This document shows positions 43,370 to 54,200 of a stretch of 64,000 nt of DNA, piece after piece; positions within the stretch are counted from its first letter, which is position 1; every line of letters starts with the position of its first letter. Origin of the DNA: Namhaeicola litoreus (GTDB taxonomy: Bacteria > Bacteroidota > Bacteroidia > Flavobacteriales > Flavobacteriaceae); the NCBI RefSeq assembly GCF_042679565.1, contig NZ_JBHTMY010000001.1:353899-417898 (forward strand), written 5' to 3'. The position numbers and the translations under genes are program-made. The notes beneath the pieces are model-generated. The model saw only the letters and a program-made list of their open reading frames with translations, was not told the origin of the DNA and made no database searches.

Positions 43370-46300
43370 TTACTGCATTTTATCTATTAGTAGCATTGTT
43401 TTTATGCCGTCAAATTCTATATAATTTCCGTTTTCAAGATTGTCTTGAAAAATTAGTTCATGGGTTAAAGTTTCACTTTTGATATAATCTTTATTACTTT
43501 CAACCGCCTTTTCTAAAATCTCATCCTTTTTAATCAATAACCTAATTTTATCAGTAACTTCAAGTCCACTTTCTTTTCTAAGATTCTGAATTCTATTGAC
43601 CAATTCTCTGGCTATTCCCTCATTCTTTAAAGATTCTGATATATTAACGTCAAGGGCTACCGTTAAATTGCCTTGGTTAGCTACCAACCAACCTGCAATA
43701 TCCTGGGTAGAAATTTCAACCTCCTCTAACAGAACTTCTTCTTCCTTTCCATTGATGTGAATAGTTACCTTTCCGTTTTGCTCAAACAATTTAATCGCAT
43801 CGCCATTTAATTGTTGTAACTCTCTTGCTACCAACTTCATGTCTTTGCCAAATTTAGGTCCTAAAACCTTGAAATTTGGTTTGATGTTTTTGACAATAAT
43901 TTCTGAGGCATCATCTAACAGATCTATCTCTTTTACATTTACTTCAGACATAATTAGGTCGCGTACGGCAAATATATCATTTCTGTCGATATCATCTAAA
44001 ATCGGAATCATTATTCTCTGAAGAGGTTGTCTTACTTTTATCATTTCCTTTTTTCTCAATGATAAAACCAAAGAAGATATTTTTTGAGCTTTTTGCATTT
44101 TTCTCTCCAAATCATTATCAATCAAAGATTCGTTAACTTTTGGAAAATCGGCTAAATGCACTGATTCAAAATTAGATTTCTTTGTGTTAGAAGTAAGATC
44201 CCTGTACAATTGATCCATATAAAATGGAGCAATTGGAGCCGCCAAAATTGAAATTTGCTCTAAACAAGTAAACAAAGTTTGATATGCAGAAATCTTGTCT
44301 TGGTGGTATTCTCCTTTCCAGAATCTTCTCCTGCATAAACGCACATACCAGTTGCTCAAATTTTCTGTTACAAAATCTTGTATTTCACGCGCTGCTTTGG
44401 TAGGTTCGTAATCATCATAGAATTTTTCTACCCGTTTGATCAGCGTATTTAATTCAGATAAAATCCACCGGTCGATTTCGGGACGATCCCCTTGAGGAAT
44501 ATCATTTTCTGAATAGGTAAATCCATCTATATTGGCATAAAGAGAAAAGAAAGAGTAAGTATTATAAAGAGTTCCGAAGAATTTTCTTCTCACCTCATCT
44601 ACGCCTTCAATATCAAATTTAAGATTATCCCATGGATTGGCATTCGAAATGAGATACCAACGCGTCGCATCAGCCCCATAATTTGTCATGGTTTCAAAAG
44701 GATCAACTGCATTTCCCAATCTTTTCGACATTTTTTTCCCATTTTTGTCTAAAACCAATCCATTTGATACTACATTTTTGTAGGCAATTGAATCAAAAAC
44801 CGCAGTGCCGATGGCGTGTAAGGTATAAAACCAACCTCTGGTTTGATCTACACCTTCTGCTATAAAATCTGCCGGGAAAAAGGAACCTTCGTCAATCTTT
44901 TCTTTATGCTCAAATGGATAATGCCATTGTGCATAAGGCATGGCGCCGGAATCAAACCAAACATCAATTAAATCAGATTCACGCGACATTGGCTTACCCG
45001 AGGGAGAAACTAAAATAATTTGATCGACTATATTCTTGTGTAGGTCGATTTTGGCATAGTTCTCATCAGACATATCCCCAATAATGAAATCTTCAAACAC
45101 ATCCGCATCCATGAATCCGGCAGAAACGGATTTTTTCATTTCGGCTTTCAGCTCTTCGACAGAACCAATTAGTGTTTCCTCTAATCCATCTTCTGTTCTC
45201 CAGATTGGTAATGGTGTTCCCCAAAAGCGAGAACGAGAAAGATTCCAATCATTGGCATTTTTTAACCAATTACCAAATCTTCCCTCTCCAGTTGATGCTG
45301 GTTTCCAATTAATCTCACCATTTAATTCAAACATTCTTTCACGAACATCTGTGATTTTTACAAACCATGAATTTAAAGGGTAATATAAAATTGGCTTATC
45401 TGTTCTCCAGCAATTTGGATAACTGTGTTTGTACTTTTCTACTTTAAAAGCCTTGTTTTCTTCTTTTAATCGAATGGCGATCTCAACATCTACAGATTTT
45501 TCAGGAGCTTCCCCTTCTTCATAATATTCATTCTTTACGTATTTGCCCGCATGCTCTTGCACATGTTTGGTAAATCTTCCTTGTAGATCTACCAACGGTA
45601 CCGGTTGGTCATTCTCATCTAAAACCAACATTGGCGGCACTTCAGGTTTAGCCTGTTTTGCTACAAGTGCATCATCTGCACCAAAAGTAGGAGCCGTATG
45701 AACTATCCCTGTTCCATCTTCGGTAGTAACAAAATCGCCAGAAATAACCCTAAACGCATTTTCTGGATTTTGATAAGGCAAAGCATAAGGCAATAATTGT
45801 TCATATTTTATATCTAACAAATCATTTCCAACACAAGTAGCAAGAACAACATATGGTATTTTCTTATCCTCTGGCTTGTATGCCTCTATTCCCTCAACAG
45901 AGTCGACCTTTTTATATTTTTTATCAAACTGATTATTCACTAAACTCTTAGCCAAAATAACAGTTATAGGTTCAAATGTATACTGGTTAAATGTTTTTAC
46001 AACTGAATATTCTATCTTTTTGCCAACCGTTAAAGCCGTATTTGAAGGTAAAGTCCAGGGTGTTGTTGTCCAAGCCAAAAGATAGATATCCTCTTCTAAA
46101 TCTTTTAGGAATTGCGGTAACGATTCTTGTTTTGCTTTAAACTGGGCAACAACAGTAGTATCAGTTATATCTTGATAAGTTCCTGGTTGGTTTAGTTCAT
46201 GCGAGCTCAACCCTGTACCAGCTTTAGGAGAATAAGGCTGAATCGTATAACCTTTATATAGAAGACCCTTTTTATACATTTCTTTAAGTAACCACCATAA

Positions 46301-46780
46301 AGATTCCATGTATTTAGGCTGGTAGGTTACGTATGGATCATTCATATCTACCCAATAACCCATCTTTTTGGTCAAATCTTCCCAAATATCACTATACCGC
46401 ATGACGGCTTTTTTACAGGCTTCATTGTATTCGCTTACAGAGATTTTTTTTCCTATATCTTCTTTGGTAATTCCCAATTCCTTTTCCACACCTAATTCAA
46501 TGGGTAAACCATGTGTATCCCATCCGGCCTTTCTTTCAACCTTGAAACCTTGCAAGGTTTTATAACGGCAGAATAAATCCTTAATTGTTCTGGCCATCAC
46601 ATGGTGAATACCGGGTAAACCATTGGCAGATGGCGGGCCTTCAAAGAAAATGAAAGGTGTTTTACCCTCTCTTGAAGTAATACTTTTTTCGAAAACCTTC
46701 TTTTCTTCCCAGTATTTTAGTGTTTCTTTTGAAACTGTATCAAGATCAAATGCTTTGTATTCTCGAAATATTTTACCCAT
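43370..46780 (-). CDS. ileS: Isoleucyl-tRNA synthetase
   Basis: This 1,136-residue class I synthetase charges tRNA-Ile. Visible are the HIGH-like motif GLPGIHH (about 55), the large editing domain (about 190-420), and KMSKR in NGKKMSKRLG (about 690). The anticodon-binding helical region with NLSNWYVRLCRRRFW follows. Length is normal for Bacteroidota and longer than in E. coli. It begins after a perfect AGGAGGT ribosome site. DksA-like, unknown and lspA genes follow closely and are probably co-transcribed. Confidence 0.97.
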   Translation of the reverse strand: MGKIFREYKAFDLDTVSKETLKYWEEKKVFEKSITSREGKTPFIFFEGPPSANGLPGIHHVMARTIKDLFCRYKTLQGFKVERKAGWDTHGLPIELGVEKELGITKEDIGKKISVSEYNEACKKAVMRYSDIWEDLTKKMGYWVDMNDPYVTYQPKYMESLWWLLKEMYKKGLLYKGYTIQPYSPKAGTGLSSHELNQPGTYQDITDTTVVAQFKAKQESLPQFLKDLEEDIYLLAWTTTPWTLPSNTALTVGKKIEYSVVKTFNQYTFEPITVILAKSLVNNQFDKKYKKVDSVEGIEAYKPEDKKIPYVVLATCVGNDLLDIKYEQLLPYALPYQNPENAFRVISGDFVTTEDGTGIVHTAPTFGADDALVAKQAKPEVPPMLVLDENDQPVPLVDLQGRFTKHVQEHAGKYVKNEYYEEGEAPEKSVDVEIAIRLKEENKAFKVEKYKHSYPNCWRTDKPILYYPLNSWFVKITDVRERMFELNGEINWKPASTGEGRFGNWLKNANDWNLSRSRFWGTPLPIWRTEDGLEETLIGSVEELKAEMKKSVSAGFMDADVFEDFIIGDMSDENYAKIDLHKNIVDQIILVSPSGKPMSRESDLIDVWFDSGAMPYAQWHYPFEHKEKIDEGSFFPADFIAEGVDQTRGWFYTLHAIGTAVFDSIAYKNVVSNGLVLDKNGKKMSKRLGNAVDPFETMTNYGADATRWYLISNANPWDNLKFDIEGVDEVRRKFFGTLYNTYSFFSLYANIDGFTYSENDIPQGDRPEIDRWILSELNTLIKRVEKFYDDYEPTKAAREIQDFVTENLSNWYVRLCRRRFWKGEYHQDKISAYQTLFTCLEQISILAAPIAPFYMDQLYRDLTSNTKKSNFESVHLADFPKVNESLIDNDLERKMQKAQKISSLVLSLRKKEMIKVRQPLQRIMIPILDDIDRNDIFAVRDLIMSEVNVKEIDLLDDASEIIVKNIKPNFKVLGPKFGKDMKLVARELQQLNGDAIKLFEQNGKVTIHINGKEEEVLLEEVEISTQDIAGWLVANQGNLTVALDVNISESLKNEGIARELVNRIQNLRKESGLEVTDKIRLLIKKDEILEKAVESNKDYIKSETLTHELIFQDNLENGNYIEFDGIKTMLLIDKMQ

Positions 46781-46786
46781 TATTTT

Positions 46787-46793
46787 ACCTCCT
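46787..46793 (-). promoter_or_regulatory. Canonical Shine-Dalgarno AGGAGGT before ileS
   Basis: On the - strand AGGAGGT ends 6 nt before the ileS ATG. Bacteroidota genes rarely use such sites and none of comparable strength was noticed before other genes here. The spacing is optimal, so it probably affects translation. Confidence 0.8.
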
Positions 46794-46806
46794 GTAAATT
46801 GAACCG

Positions 46807-46814
46807 CAAAAGTA
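46807..46814 (-). promoter_or_regulatory. Candidate -7 element of ileS
   Basis: On the - strand this is TACTTTTG (TAnnTTTG), 26 bp upstream of the ATG. No TTG at proper spacing is seen. It follows the terminator of the solo porE-like gene. Confidence 0.5.
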
Positions 46815-46845
46815 CATATTTTATCTATTTATTTAAGGGCTAAAC

Positions 46846-46871
46846 AAAAAAAAGCACCTTAAAAAAGGTGC
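46846..46871 (-). terminator. Intrinsic terminator after the solo PorE-like gene
   Basis: On the - strand GCACCTT pairs with AAGGTGC around a 4-nt loop, followed by eight T. It ends the adhesin region and separates it from ileS. Confidence 0.88.
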
Positions 46872-46899
46872 CATTCTCTTTACTATTAGCAGTTTAATT

Positions 46900-48444
46900 T
46901 TATTTCACGATAATCAAAAATTCTGTTCTTCTATTTTCTTGATGTTGAATTTCGGAACAGTTCACATTGTTCTTACATTCATTAATCAATTCTGTTTCTC
47001 CGTAACCTTTACCCGTTACACGCTTTGGATCTGCGCCCAATGAAATAAGATAGTTTACGGTTTCTACGGCTCTTCTCTGCGTTAATCTCAAGTTATAAGT
47101 ATCTCCTCCTCGAGCATCCGTATGGGCCCCAAACTCTACTACCATTTTTGGATATTTTTCAAGAAGCCTAACAACTTTTGCCAATTCATCTTTAGATTCT
47201 TCTCTTATTTCTGCACTATTTAATTCAAAATTGATAGATTCTATGTTCAATAGTTCTTTGTTTCTAACGATAATAATATCTTTTTCTTCCAATTCTAAAA
47301 CCACTTCATTATCGAAAGCATTTATTTCGCTTGTTTCAAGACTTTTTTCAAAATCGAAATAACCAAATTTAGAACCTCCTAATTTATAGTTTGTGCCGCA
47401 TGAAACCGGGAATTTAAATTTACCATCGGTCAAAGTTTCAATTCTTCTAATTTTATTCCCTTTGTCATCATATAAAGTAGCGAAGGCATTTTGCAATGGC
47501 AACTTCGTGATATTATCAACAATTGTTCCTGTTATTATTTGATCACAAATTGGATTTACCGTTTCCTGCTTGAAGAAATAAATATCGTCATCTCCTTTAC
47601 CCTTGCTACGATTAGACGAAAAATAGCCTTTCTGCGTTTCTCCATTAATCATGAATGAAATATCATCTGCCTTGCTATTCATCGGAGTACCGAGGTGAAT
47701 TGGATCAGTAATAGAGCCATCCAATTTAGTCATGTAAATATCAAAGCCTCCCTCACCTCCAGGTTTATTTGATGAAAAATAAAGTACACTCCCATCAACA
47801 AATGGAGTAAATTCCTTGTATTTGGTATTAACAGTTGGCCCTAAATTCCTGGGTTTTCCGTAATGACCATCATTAATTTCTACTTCGTAAATATCGGTAT
47901 CTCCAATCCCTCCGGGCATATTTGAAACAAAGAATAACTTTTTACCATCAGCCGATAACATGGGTTGCCCGGTATCATAAGAATCACTGTTAAATGGAAG
48001 GCTTTTAAAATTTGTCCAATTCCCAGATTTATCTATTTCAGCCTTAAATATTTTTAAGTGTTCAGATTTTAATTCTCCGTGCAAATAGTTGTTTGAGGTA
48101 AAATAAACTTCATCTAAATTAGGCGTAAATGCCACAAAAGCATCATGGTATTTAGAATTCACGGCTTGTGAAAAATTACTTACTTTTTCTATTTCACCAT
48201 CAGGTGTTACATCACCGATATAAAGATTTAAGAAAGGTTGATCATTACCTTCCCATTTTCTATTTGATATACCGTCATTTCTTGATGATGAAAAAACAAT
48301 TTTATTCTTTCCAAAAAAAGCGGTACCGAAATCACTGTACTTTGAATTTGCTTTTAAATTTTTAACAGAATAACTGGGTGCTGTTAATTGAGCATGAATA
48401 GGTAGAAAGTGAATTAAAAATAAAACAATGAATATTTTTTTCAT
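46900..48444 (-). CDS. PorE-like PD40-CRD-OmpA protein (solo copy)
   Basis: This 514-residue protein has a signal peptide (about 1-18, ending IHAQ), PD40/WD40-like propeller repeats (about 30-290, e.g. DEVYFTSNNY, GKKLFFVSNMPGG, SVLYFSSNKPGG, KGYFSSNRSKGKGDDD), a carboxypeptidase-regulatory-like fold (about 305-375) and an OmpA peptidoglycan-binding domain (about 400-514, HTDARGG and RRAVETVNYL). It has four cysteines in the same places as the two other copies. The start at 48444 is chosen since the signal peptide begins there. It lies behind a terminator and has its own promoter candidate; no porP is beside it. Confidence 0.9.
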   Translation of the reverse strand: MKKIFIVLFLIHFLPIHAQLTAPSYSVKNLKANSKYSDFGTAFFGKNKIVFSSSRNDGISNRKWEGNDQPFLNLYIGDVTPDGEIEKVSNFSQAVNSKYHDAFVAFTPNLDEVYFTSNNYLHGELKSEHLKIFKAEIDKSGNWTNFKSLPFNSDSYDTGQPMLSADGKKLFFVSNMPGGIGDTDIYEVEINDGHYGKPRNLGPTVNTKYKEFTPFVDGSVLYFSSNKPGGEGGFDIYMTKLDGSITDPIHLGTPMNSKADDISFMINGETQKGYFSSNRSKGKGDDDIYFFKQETVNPICDQIITGTIVDNITKLPLQNAFATLYDDKGNKIRRIETLTDGKFKFPVSCGTNYKLGGSKFGYFDFEKSLETSEINAFDNEVVLELEEKDIIIVRNKELLNIESINFELNSAEIREESKDELAKVVRLLEKYPKMVVEFGAHTDARGGDTYNLRLTQRRAVETVNYLISLGADPKRVTGKGYGETELINECKNNVNCSEIQHQENRRTEFLIIVK

Positions 48445-48449
48445 TTGAA

Positions 48450-48477
48450 CAAAATTATCAAGACCAGAATACTGCAA
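48450..48477 (-). promoter_or_regulatory. Promoter of the solo PorE-like gene
   Basis: On the - strand TTG (complement of 48475-48477) is followed after 17 bp by TAATTTTG (48457-48450). The -7 element ends 5 bp before the ATG, suggesting a leaderless message. Confidence 0.5.
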
Positions 48478-48499
48478 TTTATAGAATTTAATAAGTTTA

Positions 48500-48527
48500 A
48501 AAAAGCCAACGTTAAAGTTGGCTTTTT
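48500..48527 (-). terminator. Intrinsic terminator of cassette B
   Basis: AAAAAGCCAAC and GTTGGCTTTTT form a perfect 11-bp stem with a 6-nt loop whose arm ends in T5. It lies 6 bp after the second PorE-like gene and is nearly symmetrical, so it might work in both directions. Confidence 0.88.
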
Positions 48528-48533
48528 AGTATT

Positions 48534-50162
48534 TTACATCTTAATAATTACGAACTCTGTTCTTCTGTTCATGGCATGTTCTGCATCGCTACAACTAACA
48601 CCGTCTGAACATTCATTAATTAGCTGTGTTTCGCCATAACCTTTTCCGGTAATTCTTGTTGGATCTATACCATTACTTATGATATAACTCACGGTAGATT
48701 TCGCTCTTCTATCCGATAACCAAATGTTGTAACCTTCAATACCTCGTGAGTCTGTATGTGAACCTGATTCTATCACCATATCTGGGTACCTATTCATTAA
48801 GTCAACCACCTTGTCTAATTCCGTTTTTGCTTCTTTTGTTAGGTAAGAAGAATTCAATTCAAAATAGATAGGATCTATATTTACGACATAAGTACTTGGC
48901 CTCACTTTAACAATTTCTTCCGGAAGCACTTCAGGCATACCTTCAGGCCTTATATCATCCGCCAATAAAATATCACCCGTGCCGAGTAAAATTAAAAGTT
49001 TCGTATTCTTATCAGACTCATTCGAAGTTGTAAATAATTTTGACTGCGAAGTATAACCAGGTTTACTTCCTTCTAATGCATAAGTCGTTTCACATTCTAC
49101 GGGAATAGTAAATGTACCGTCTACATCAACAGTTATGGTTTGAGTCTTATTATTGAGCGTATCACGCAATGAGATATTTGCACCTTGGATAATCTCTGTT
49201 GTATTTTTATCTCTAACTTCACCAGATATTAATTGTCTACATTTAAAAGAGATTGGTTCTTCCTCAATGAAGGCATAAATATCATCATCTCCTTGACCAC
49301 CACCTCTGTTAGAGGAAAAGTAACCTTTTCTAGTTTCAGAATTGATGATATAGGCAAAATCATCCGCAGAAGAATTAATTGGCTCATTTAACAATTGGGG
49401 TGAGGAAGTAAAACCTTCAATTTTTGCCGCATATACATCCAATTTTCCAAAGCCACCTGCTCTATCTGATGAAAAATAAAGTACATCATTATCTATAAAT
49501 GGAGAAAATTCTTTTGAAGAAGAATTAAACTGAGGTCCAATATTTTCTGGATTTCCGAAGCCGCTGTCATTAATTTCCACTTTAAAAATATCAGTCTGAC
49601 CAAGTGATCCAGGCATATCAGAAACAAAATAAAGTGTTTTTTCATCTGAACTCAAAGCAGGATGTCCGACTGAATAATTAACACTGTTAAACGGCATAGG
49701 AATAACATTTACCCATTCGCCTCTGTCATTTACAGTAGCTTTGAACATGGCAAGATTTGTCATGTTCTTTTCATCCTGTGCTAATTTCTTGTTGTAGTAA
49801 TTATTTCTTGTAAAATAAACTGTTTTTTTATCTTTGGTAAAGATGACATCAGCTTCATGAAAACGAGTATTCACCTCACCTTTTAACGCTTTTACATCAA
49901 TGAGCTCTTGATCCTCTGTAATAATACCGCTATATAGTTCTAAAAATCTTTGACCATTTTGTTGCCAAACATCATTAACCAAGGTGATACCCTTTTTAGG
50001 CATGGCAAAAACCAGTTGATCATCGCCATAAAAAGCCGCTCCAAAGTTGGAGTATTTATTATTTACATCTAAAGTTTTAATTGAATACTTACCGGCTCCT
50101 TGATTTTGAGCTGAAGCAATACTAATGACTAGAAAAGCCGTGAACAAAAATAATTTTTTCAT
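48534..50162 (-). CDS. PorE-like PD40-CRD-OmpA protein, cassette B
   Basis: This 542-residue protein has a Sec signal (1-18, SIASAQ), a five- to six-blade PD40 propeller (about 30-300: KTVYFTRNNYY, KTLYFVSDMPGS, DVLYFSSDRAGG, KGYFSSNRGGGQGDDD), a regulatory fold (about 315-395, ISGEVRDKNTTEIIQGANIS) and an OmpA domain (about 435-542, SHTDSRG and SDRRAKSTVSYI). The architecture matches the T9SS protein PorE of Porphyromonas apart from its N-terminal TPR and lipoprotein signal. An insert NECSDGVSCS carries two cysteines. It is the last gene of cassette B, 56 bp after porP. Confidence 0.92.
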   Translation of the reverse strand: MKKLFLFTAFLVISIASAQNQGAGKYSIKTLDVNNKYSNFGAAFYGDDQLVFAMPKKGITLVNDVWQQNGQRFLELYSGIITEDQELIDVKALKGEVNTRFHEADVIFTKDKKTVYFTRNNYYNKKLAQDEKNMTNLAMFKATVNDRGEWVNVIPMPFNSVNYSVGHPALSSDEKTLYFVSDMPGSLGQTDIFKVEINDSGFGNPENIGPQFNSSSKEFSPFIDNDVLYFSSDRAGGFGKLDVYAAKIEGFTSSPQLLNEPINSSADDFAYIINSETRKGYFSSNRGGGQGDDDIYAFIEEEPISFKCRQLISGEVRDKNTTEIIQGANISLRDTLNNKTQTITVDVDGTFTIPVECETTYALEGSKPGYTSQSKLFTTSNESDKNTKLLILLGTGDILLADDIRPEGMPEVLPEEIVKVRPSTYVVNIDPIYFELNSSYLTKEAKTELDKVVDLMNRYPDMVIESGSHTDSRGIEGYNIWLSDRRAKSTVSYIISNGIDPTRITGKGYGETQLINECSDGVSCSDAEHAMNRRTEFVIIKM

Positions 50163-50218
50163 TTCCCCCTTTTTTTTAAAATTTTTCTGCTCGAACTTAT
50201 CGAGCCGATTGCATGAAC

Positions 50219-51145
50219 CTAGAAGAATCTAGGCGACTTCAAGTTTTTCTTAGAGAAGTCTATATCATATAATAAAAACACTTCGTGTGAACCTCCAGGA
50301 CTTGCGTCTGAAAAATTCGAAATTGTATGATCGTAAGCATAACCGATTCTGAAGCTAGGGGTTACTCCAAAATTGATTAATCCACTTATTGAATCATCCC
50401 AACGGTAACTTGCCCCTAACTCTAGGCGGTCATAAAACAAAAAGTTAGCGTTCGCATCTATGGAAACAGGAGCACCAAATACTCCTTTAACCATTACGGA
50501 CGGTTTGAACTTAACTGTATTCGATAGATCGAACACATATCCTGTTGTCAAAAAACCGTGCATTTCTTCAGAAGCTTTTGTGATAATTCCATCAGATCTT
50601 TCAAAATGCTTCGACTTCAAGATGTTAGGCACTGAGAAACTTACGTAAAACTTATCAGTGTAATAAAAAATACCTGCACCAAAATTGGGATAAGTTTCAT
50701 TTACATTATCCTCAAAAATTGGATCGTTTGGGTCTTGCGGTAGTATCACTGATAAAAGGTCTATTTGCTGAAGAGTAACTCCACCCTTTAAACCAAATGC
50801 CAATCTACCAACTTCAGATGTTCTGATTGTATATGAAAGGTCGGCATAGATATTTTGCTCTTTAACCGGACCTATTTCATCAGCAATTACAGAAAAACCT
50901 GCTCCTAATCTCTCTCCAATCGGTGCATGAACGTCAAATGTTAATGTTCTTGGTGCTCCTTCGACATCTGTCCATTGTGTTCTAGCTAGAGCACCTAAAC
51001 TTAGCGTACCTCTTGAACCAGCATACGCTGGGTTTAGAACGTTCATATTATACATATATTGTGTATAGTGCGGATCTTGCTGAGCGAATACATCAGTATA
51101 ACAGAGTAGTAAACCTAGTACAAAAAATAGAGTAATTTTTTTCAT
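50219..51145 (-). CDS. PorP/SprF-family T9SS outer-membrane protein, cassette B
   Basis: This 308-residue protein has a signal peptide (about 1-21, DVFAQ) and then the family hallmark QQDPHYTQYMYNMNVLNPAYAGSR (described in parts), followed by beta strands and a C-terminus LKSPRFF. PorP/SprF proteins form outer-membrane barrels needed for surface display of substrates with type B C-terminal domains; in F. johnsoniae SprF serves SprB. It is placed 130 bp after its giant partner and just before the PorE-like gene. It is about as long as, and very similar to, the cassette A copy. Confidence 0.95.
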   Translation of the reverse strand: MKKITLFFVLGLLLCYTDVFAQQDPHYTQYMYNMNVLNPAYAGSRGTLSLGALARTQWTDVEGAPRTLTFDVHAPIGERLGAGFSVIADEIGPVKEQNIYADLSYTIRTSEVGRLAFGLKGGVTLQQIDLLSVILPQDPNDPIFEDNVNETYPNFGAGIFYYTDKFYVSFSVPNILKSKHFERSDGIITKASEEMHGFLTTGYVFDLSNTVKFKPSVMVKGVFGAPVSIDANANFLFYDRLELGASYRWDDSISGLINFGVTPSFRIGYAYDHTISNFSDASPGGSHEVFLLYDIDFSKKNLKSPRFF

Positions 51146-51243
51146 TTGATAATCGTTTATGGTCGATTAGTTTATTAAAAGCTTAAAAAATAAACTAATA
51201 TTTATGTCTAATGAATTGATTTTAATTTGGTTTGATTTAATGT

Positions 51244-51265
51244 AGGGAAGCCAAAGGGCTTCCCT
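51244..51265 (-). terminator. Perfect hairpin without U-tract between giant adhesin and porP (cassette B)
   Basis: AGGGAAGCC (51244-51252) and GGCTTCCCT (51257-51265) form a 9-bp stem with a 4-nt loop, 10 bp after the adhesin stop. No T-tract follows on the - strand, so it is more likely an mRNA-processing or stability element than a full terminator. Cassette A has an equivalent. Confidence 0.6.
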
Positions 51266-51275
51266 AAACAATATT

Positions 51276-54200
51276 TTAATAATTTACATATACCCAGCCT
51301 TTTGATGGGGATTTTTGTCCATCGTTATAATCTATTAAATAGAAATAGGTTCCTGCTGGTACTCTTTCGCCTTTATTAAGCGTCATATTTCCAGTTGATT
51401 CTCCATTCCACCAATTAGGGCTTCCACTTCCATTATTCGCATATTTGTAAACACTGTTCCCCCAACGATCAAAGATTTCCATTTTAAAGTTCGGAGATTG
51501 TGCCAAGCCCGGAATATTGAAAACATCATTTGTACCATCCCCATTAGGAGAGAATCCATTTGGAATAATCACCGTATTGAACATTAACTCGGCAATGTTT
51601 GATATTAACTCAATATTAGGATCACAAGCATAATCAGGTGAAGTAAGCACTACTCTGTACAAGTAACCTTCATATCTACCAATAGCTTGACTAATTATTA
51701 GTCTATCTGTATTAACGCCAGAGTATACCTCATCGTTTATCAAGTCCGTCCAGGTCATACCTTTGTCTGTACTAATCTGCCATTGATAGAAACTAGCATT
51801 TGCAGAAATCTCGAAAACAGCTTGTGAACCAAGAGCAACTTCAACATCTTCGGGTTGATTAGCTATCGATGATGGTGAGCCCAACTCTTGGAAGTCGAAA
51901 ACTCCATTATTATTTAAATCATTAGGTGTTGTATATCCATCTGATCCACTTGTTACTAAACCTGCGCTATCTACCGTTACTGGCGAAGTTCCCAATCTAC
52001 CATCACCATCACCGTCCGTGAATCCGGCTTCAGTTACATCAAGACAAAGATCTCCATCAGAATCTAAATCTAATCTATCAGGAACGCCATCTCCATCTGT
52101 GTCTTTTACATCACCACCTTCAACAAGGTCTGTAATTCCATCATTGTCATCATCCTCATCAATTATATCAAGTACACCATCATTATCTGAATCTGGTAAC
52201 TCATTAAATCCGGCAACTTCTGAGGCAGATCCATTATCACAAGCGAAAGAATCGTTCATGACCATGACGCGATATTCATTATAGTAAAAATCAACACTCA
52301 TCCCAGTTATTACTAAGGAAGGAGATTGCGTTCCACTATAGTTTGTATTATCTGAAAGATTAGTCCAGTTTACACCATCTGTACTAACCTGCCATTGAAA
52401 GCTTTCTGCATTTGCAGATGATGTGAAATTGGCAGAACCATTTAATTCAAAATCCTGATCTACCGGATTAGTAGTAATGACCGCTTCCTGACCGGCTTCT
52501 TGGAAATCAAATACACCATTGTTATTTAAATCATTCGGTGTCGTATAACCTGGAGCACTTGTTACTCTTCCTGTTGCATCTACAGTAACTGGCGATAAAC
52601 CTAGATATCCATCACCATCTTGATCTTCAAAACCAGCTTCTCGTACGTCAAAACAACCATCACCGTCTGCATTAAGATCAATTCGGTCTGGATTTCCGTC
52701 ATTATCTGTGTCTCTGTCGGCAACACCATCTTCTTCTACAGAATCCAAGATTCCATCGTTGTCATCATCAACATCTATAGCATCCGGAACACCATCGCCA
52801 TCAAAATCTGAAAATAAGATTGGCGTAACAGCAGTATCAACTATTGGTCCTAATATTTCAGAAACGTTTACAGTGACGGTATTAACTAGTTGAGTTCTAT
52901 TGATGTCTGCAAAGTCTCCATCTTTTGTTGTATAACTAATTGTATACGTCCAAGTTTCTCCTGGTTCAATTACTCCTTGAACGCCATTATCTCCTGTTGG
53001 TCCAACTAAGTTACCTATTGTACCATCGGGTAAAGTATCAACCACATCAACATTAGTAATATTTAGTGTGCCAGAATTTTCTAAAGTTATAGTGTAATCT
53101 AAAACTTCTCCTGTTCTACTAACTGAACTTGGACCACCTGTTTGTGTTTTAACAACCAATAAACTAGCCTCTCCAATTGTATAGCTCTCAGTTAGTGAAC
53201 AACCATTCGCGTCAGTTATTGTAACTTGGTAGGTTCCTGCCGTTAAATTAGATATATTTTGACTTGTAGCTCCATTACTCCATGAGTAAGAATAAGGTGA
53301 AGTTCCTCCGCTTACGATCAAATCAATTTTACCATCTGAAGCACCGGCTGAAGATACATTTGTAATGATTGCTGAACTATTTATTATCTCAGGATTGTTG
53401 ATAGTAAAAGTTCCTGAAATCGTTGCTCCGTTCGCATCAGCTGCAGTAACTGTATAGTCTCCAGGGGATAATCCTGAAAGATCTTCGGATGTTGCTCCGT
53501 TACTCCATACATAAGTATAAGGTAGTACTCCTCCTCCAACAGTAATATCAATTGTTCCATTTGCATCACCATTACAATTAACACCACTTGCAACTCCCGA
53601 AAGAGTTAGCGTAGATGGTCCGCCAACCGTAAAGTTTGCTATTTGTGTACAACCATTGAAATCTGTCACAGTGACCTCATAATTTCCCCGAGGTAATTGT
53701 AACAAATCTTCCGTTGTAGCACCTGTATTCCATATGTAGCTATATGGTGCGACTCCACCAGTAACAGTTAAATCAATTCTACCATCCGATCTTCCATCAG
53801 CAGAAACATCTGTAACAACAGCAGCAATAACCAACGGATTAGGATTAATTACGGTATAAGTACCCGAAATAGTTTCCCCATTTGCATCTGTTGCCGTAAC
53901 AGTATAATCTCCAGCTGACAAGCCGTCAAGATCTTCTGAGGTTGCTCCATTACTCCAAACAAATGTATAGGGTCTTGTCCCTCCATTCACAGAAATATTT
54001 ATGGTTCCATCTGCGTCACCATTACAAGTAACACCAGTCGCAACACCTGTCAATGACAATACACCCGGACCATCAACAGTATATGAAATGGTTTGACTGC
54101 AATTATTTGCATCAGTAACAAGAACGGCGTAAGTACCTTTAACTAATCCTGAAATATCTTGGGTAACTTCTCCATTACTCCATAAATAGGAGTAAGGTGC

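Noticed and set aside
52018..52893. Serine/proline-rich antisense frames in giant adhesin B
   Set aside because: Mirror of aspartate-rich repeats; the coding frame on the - strand has clear domains.
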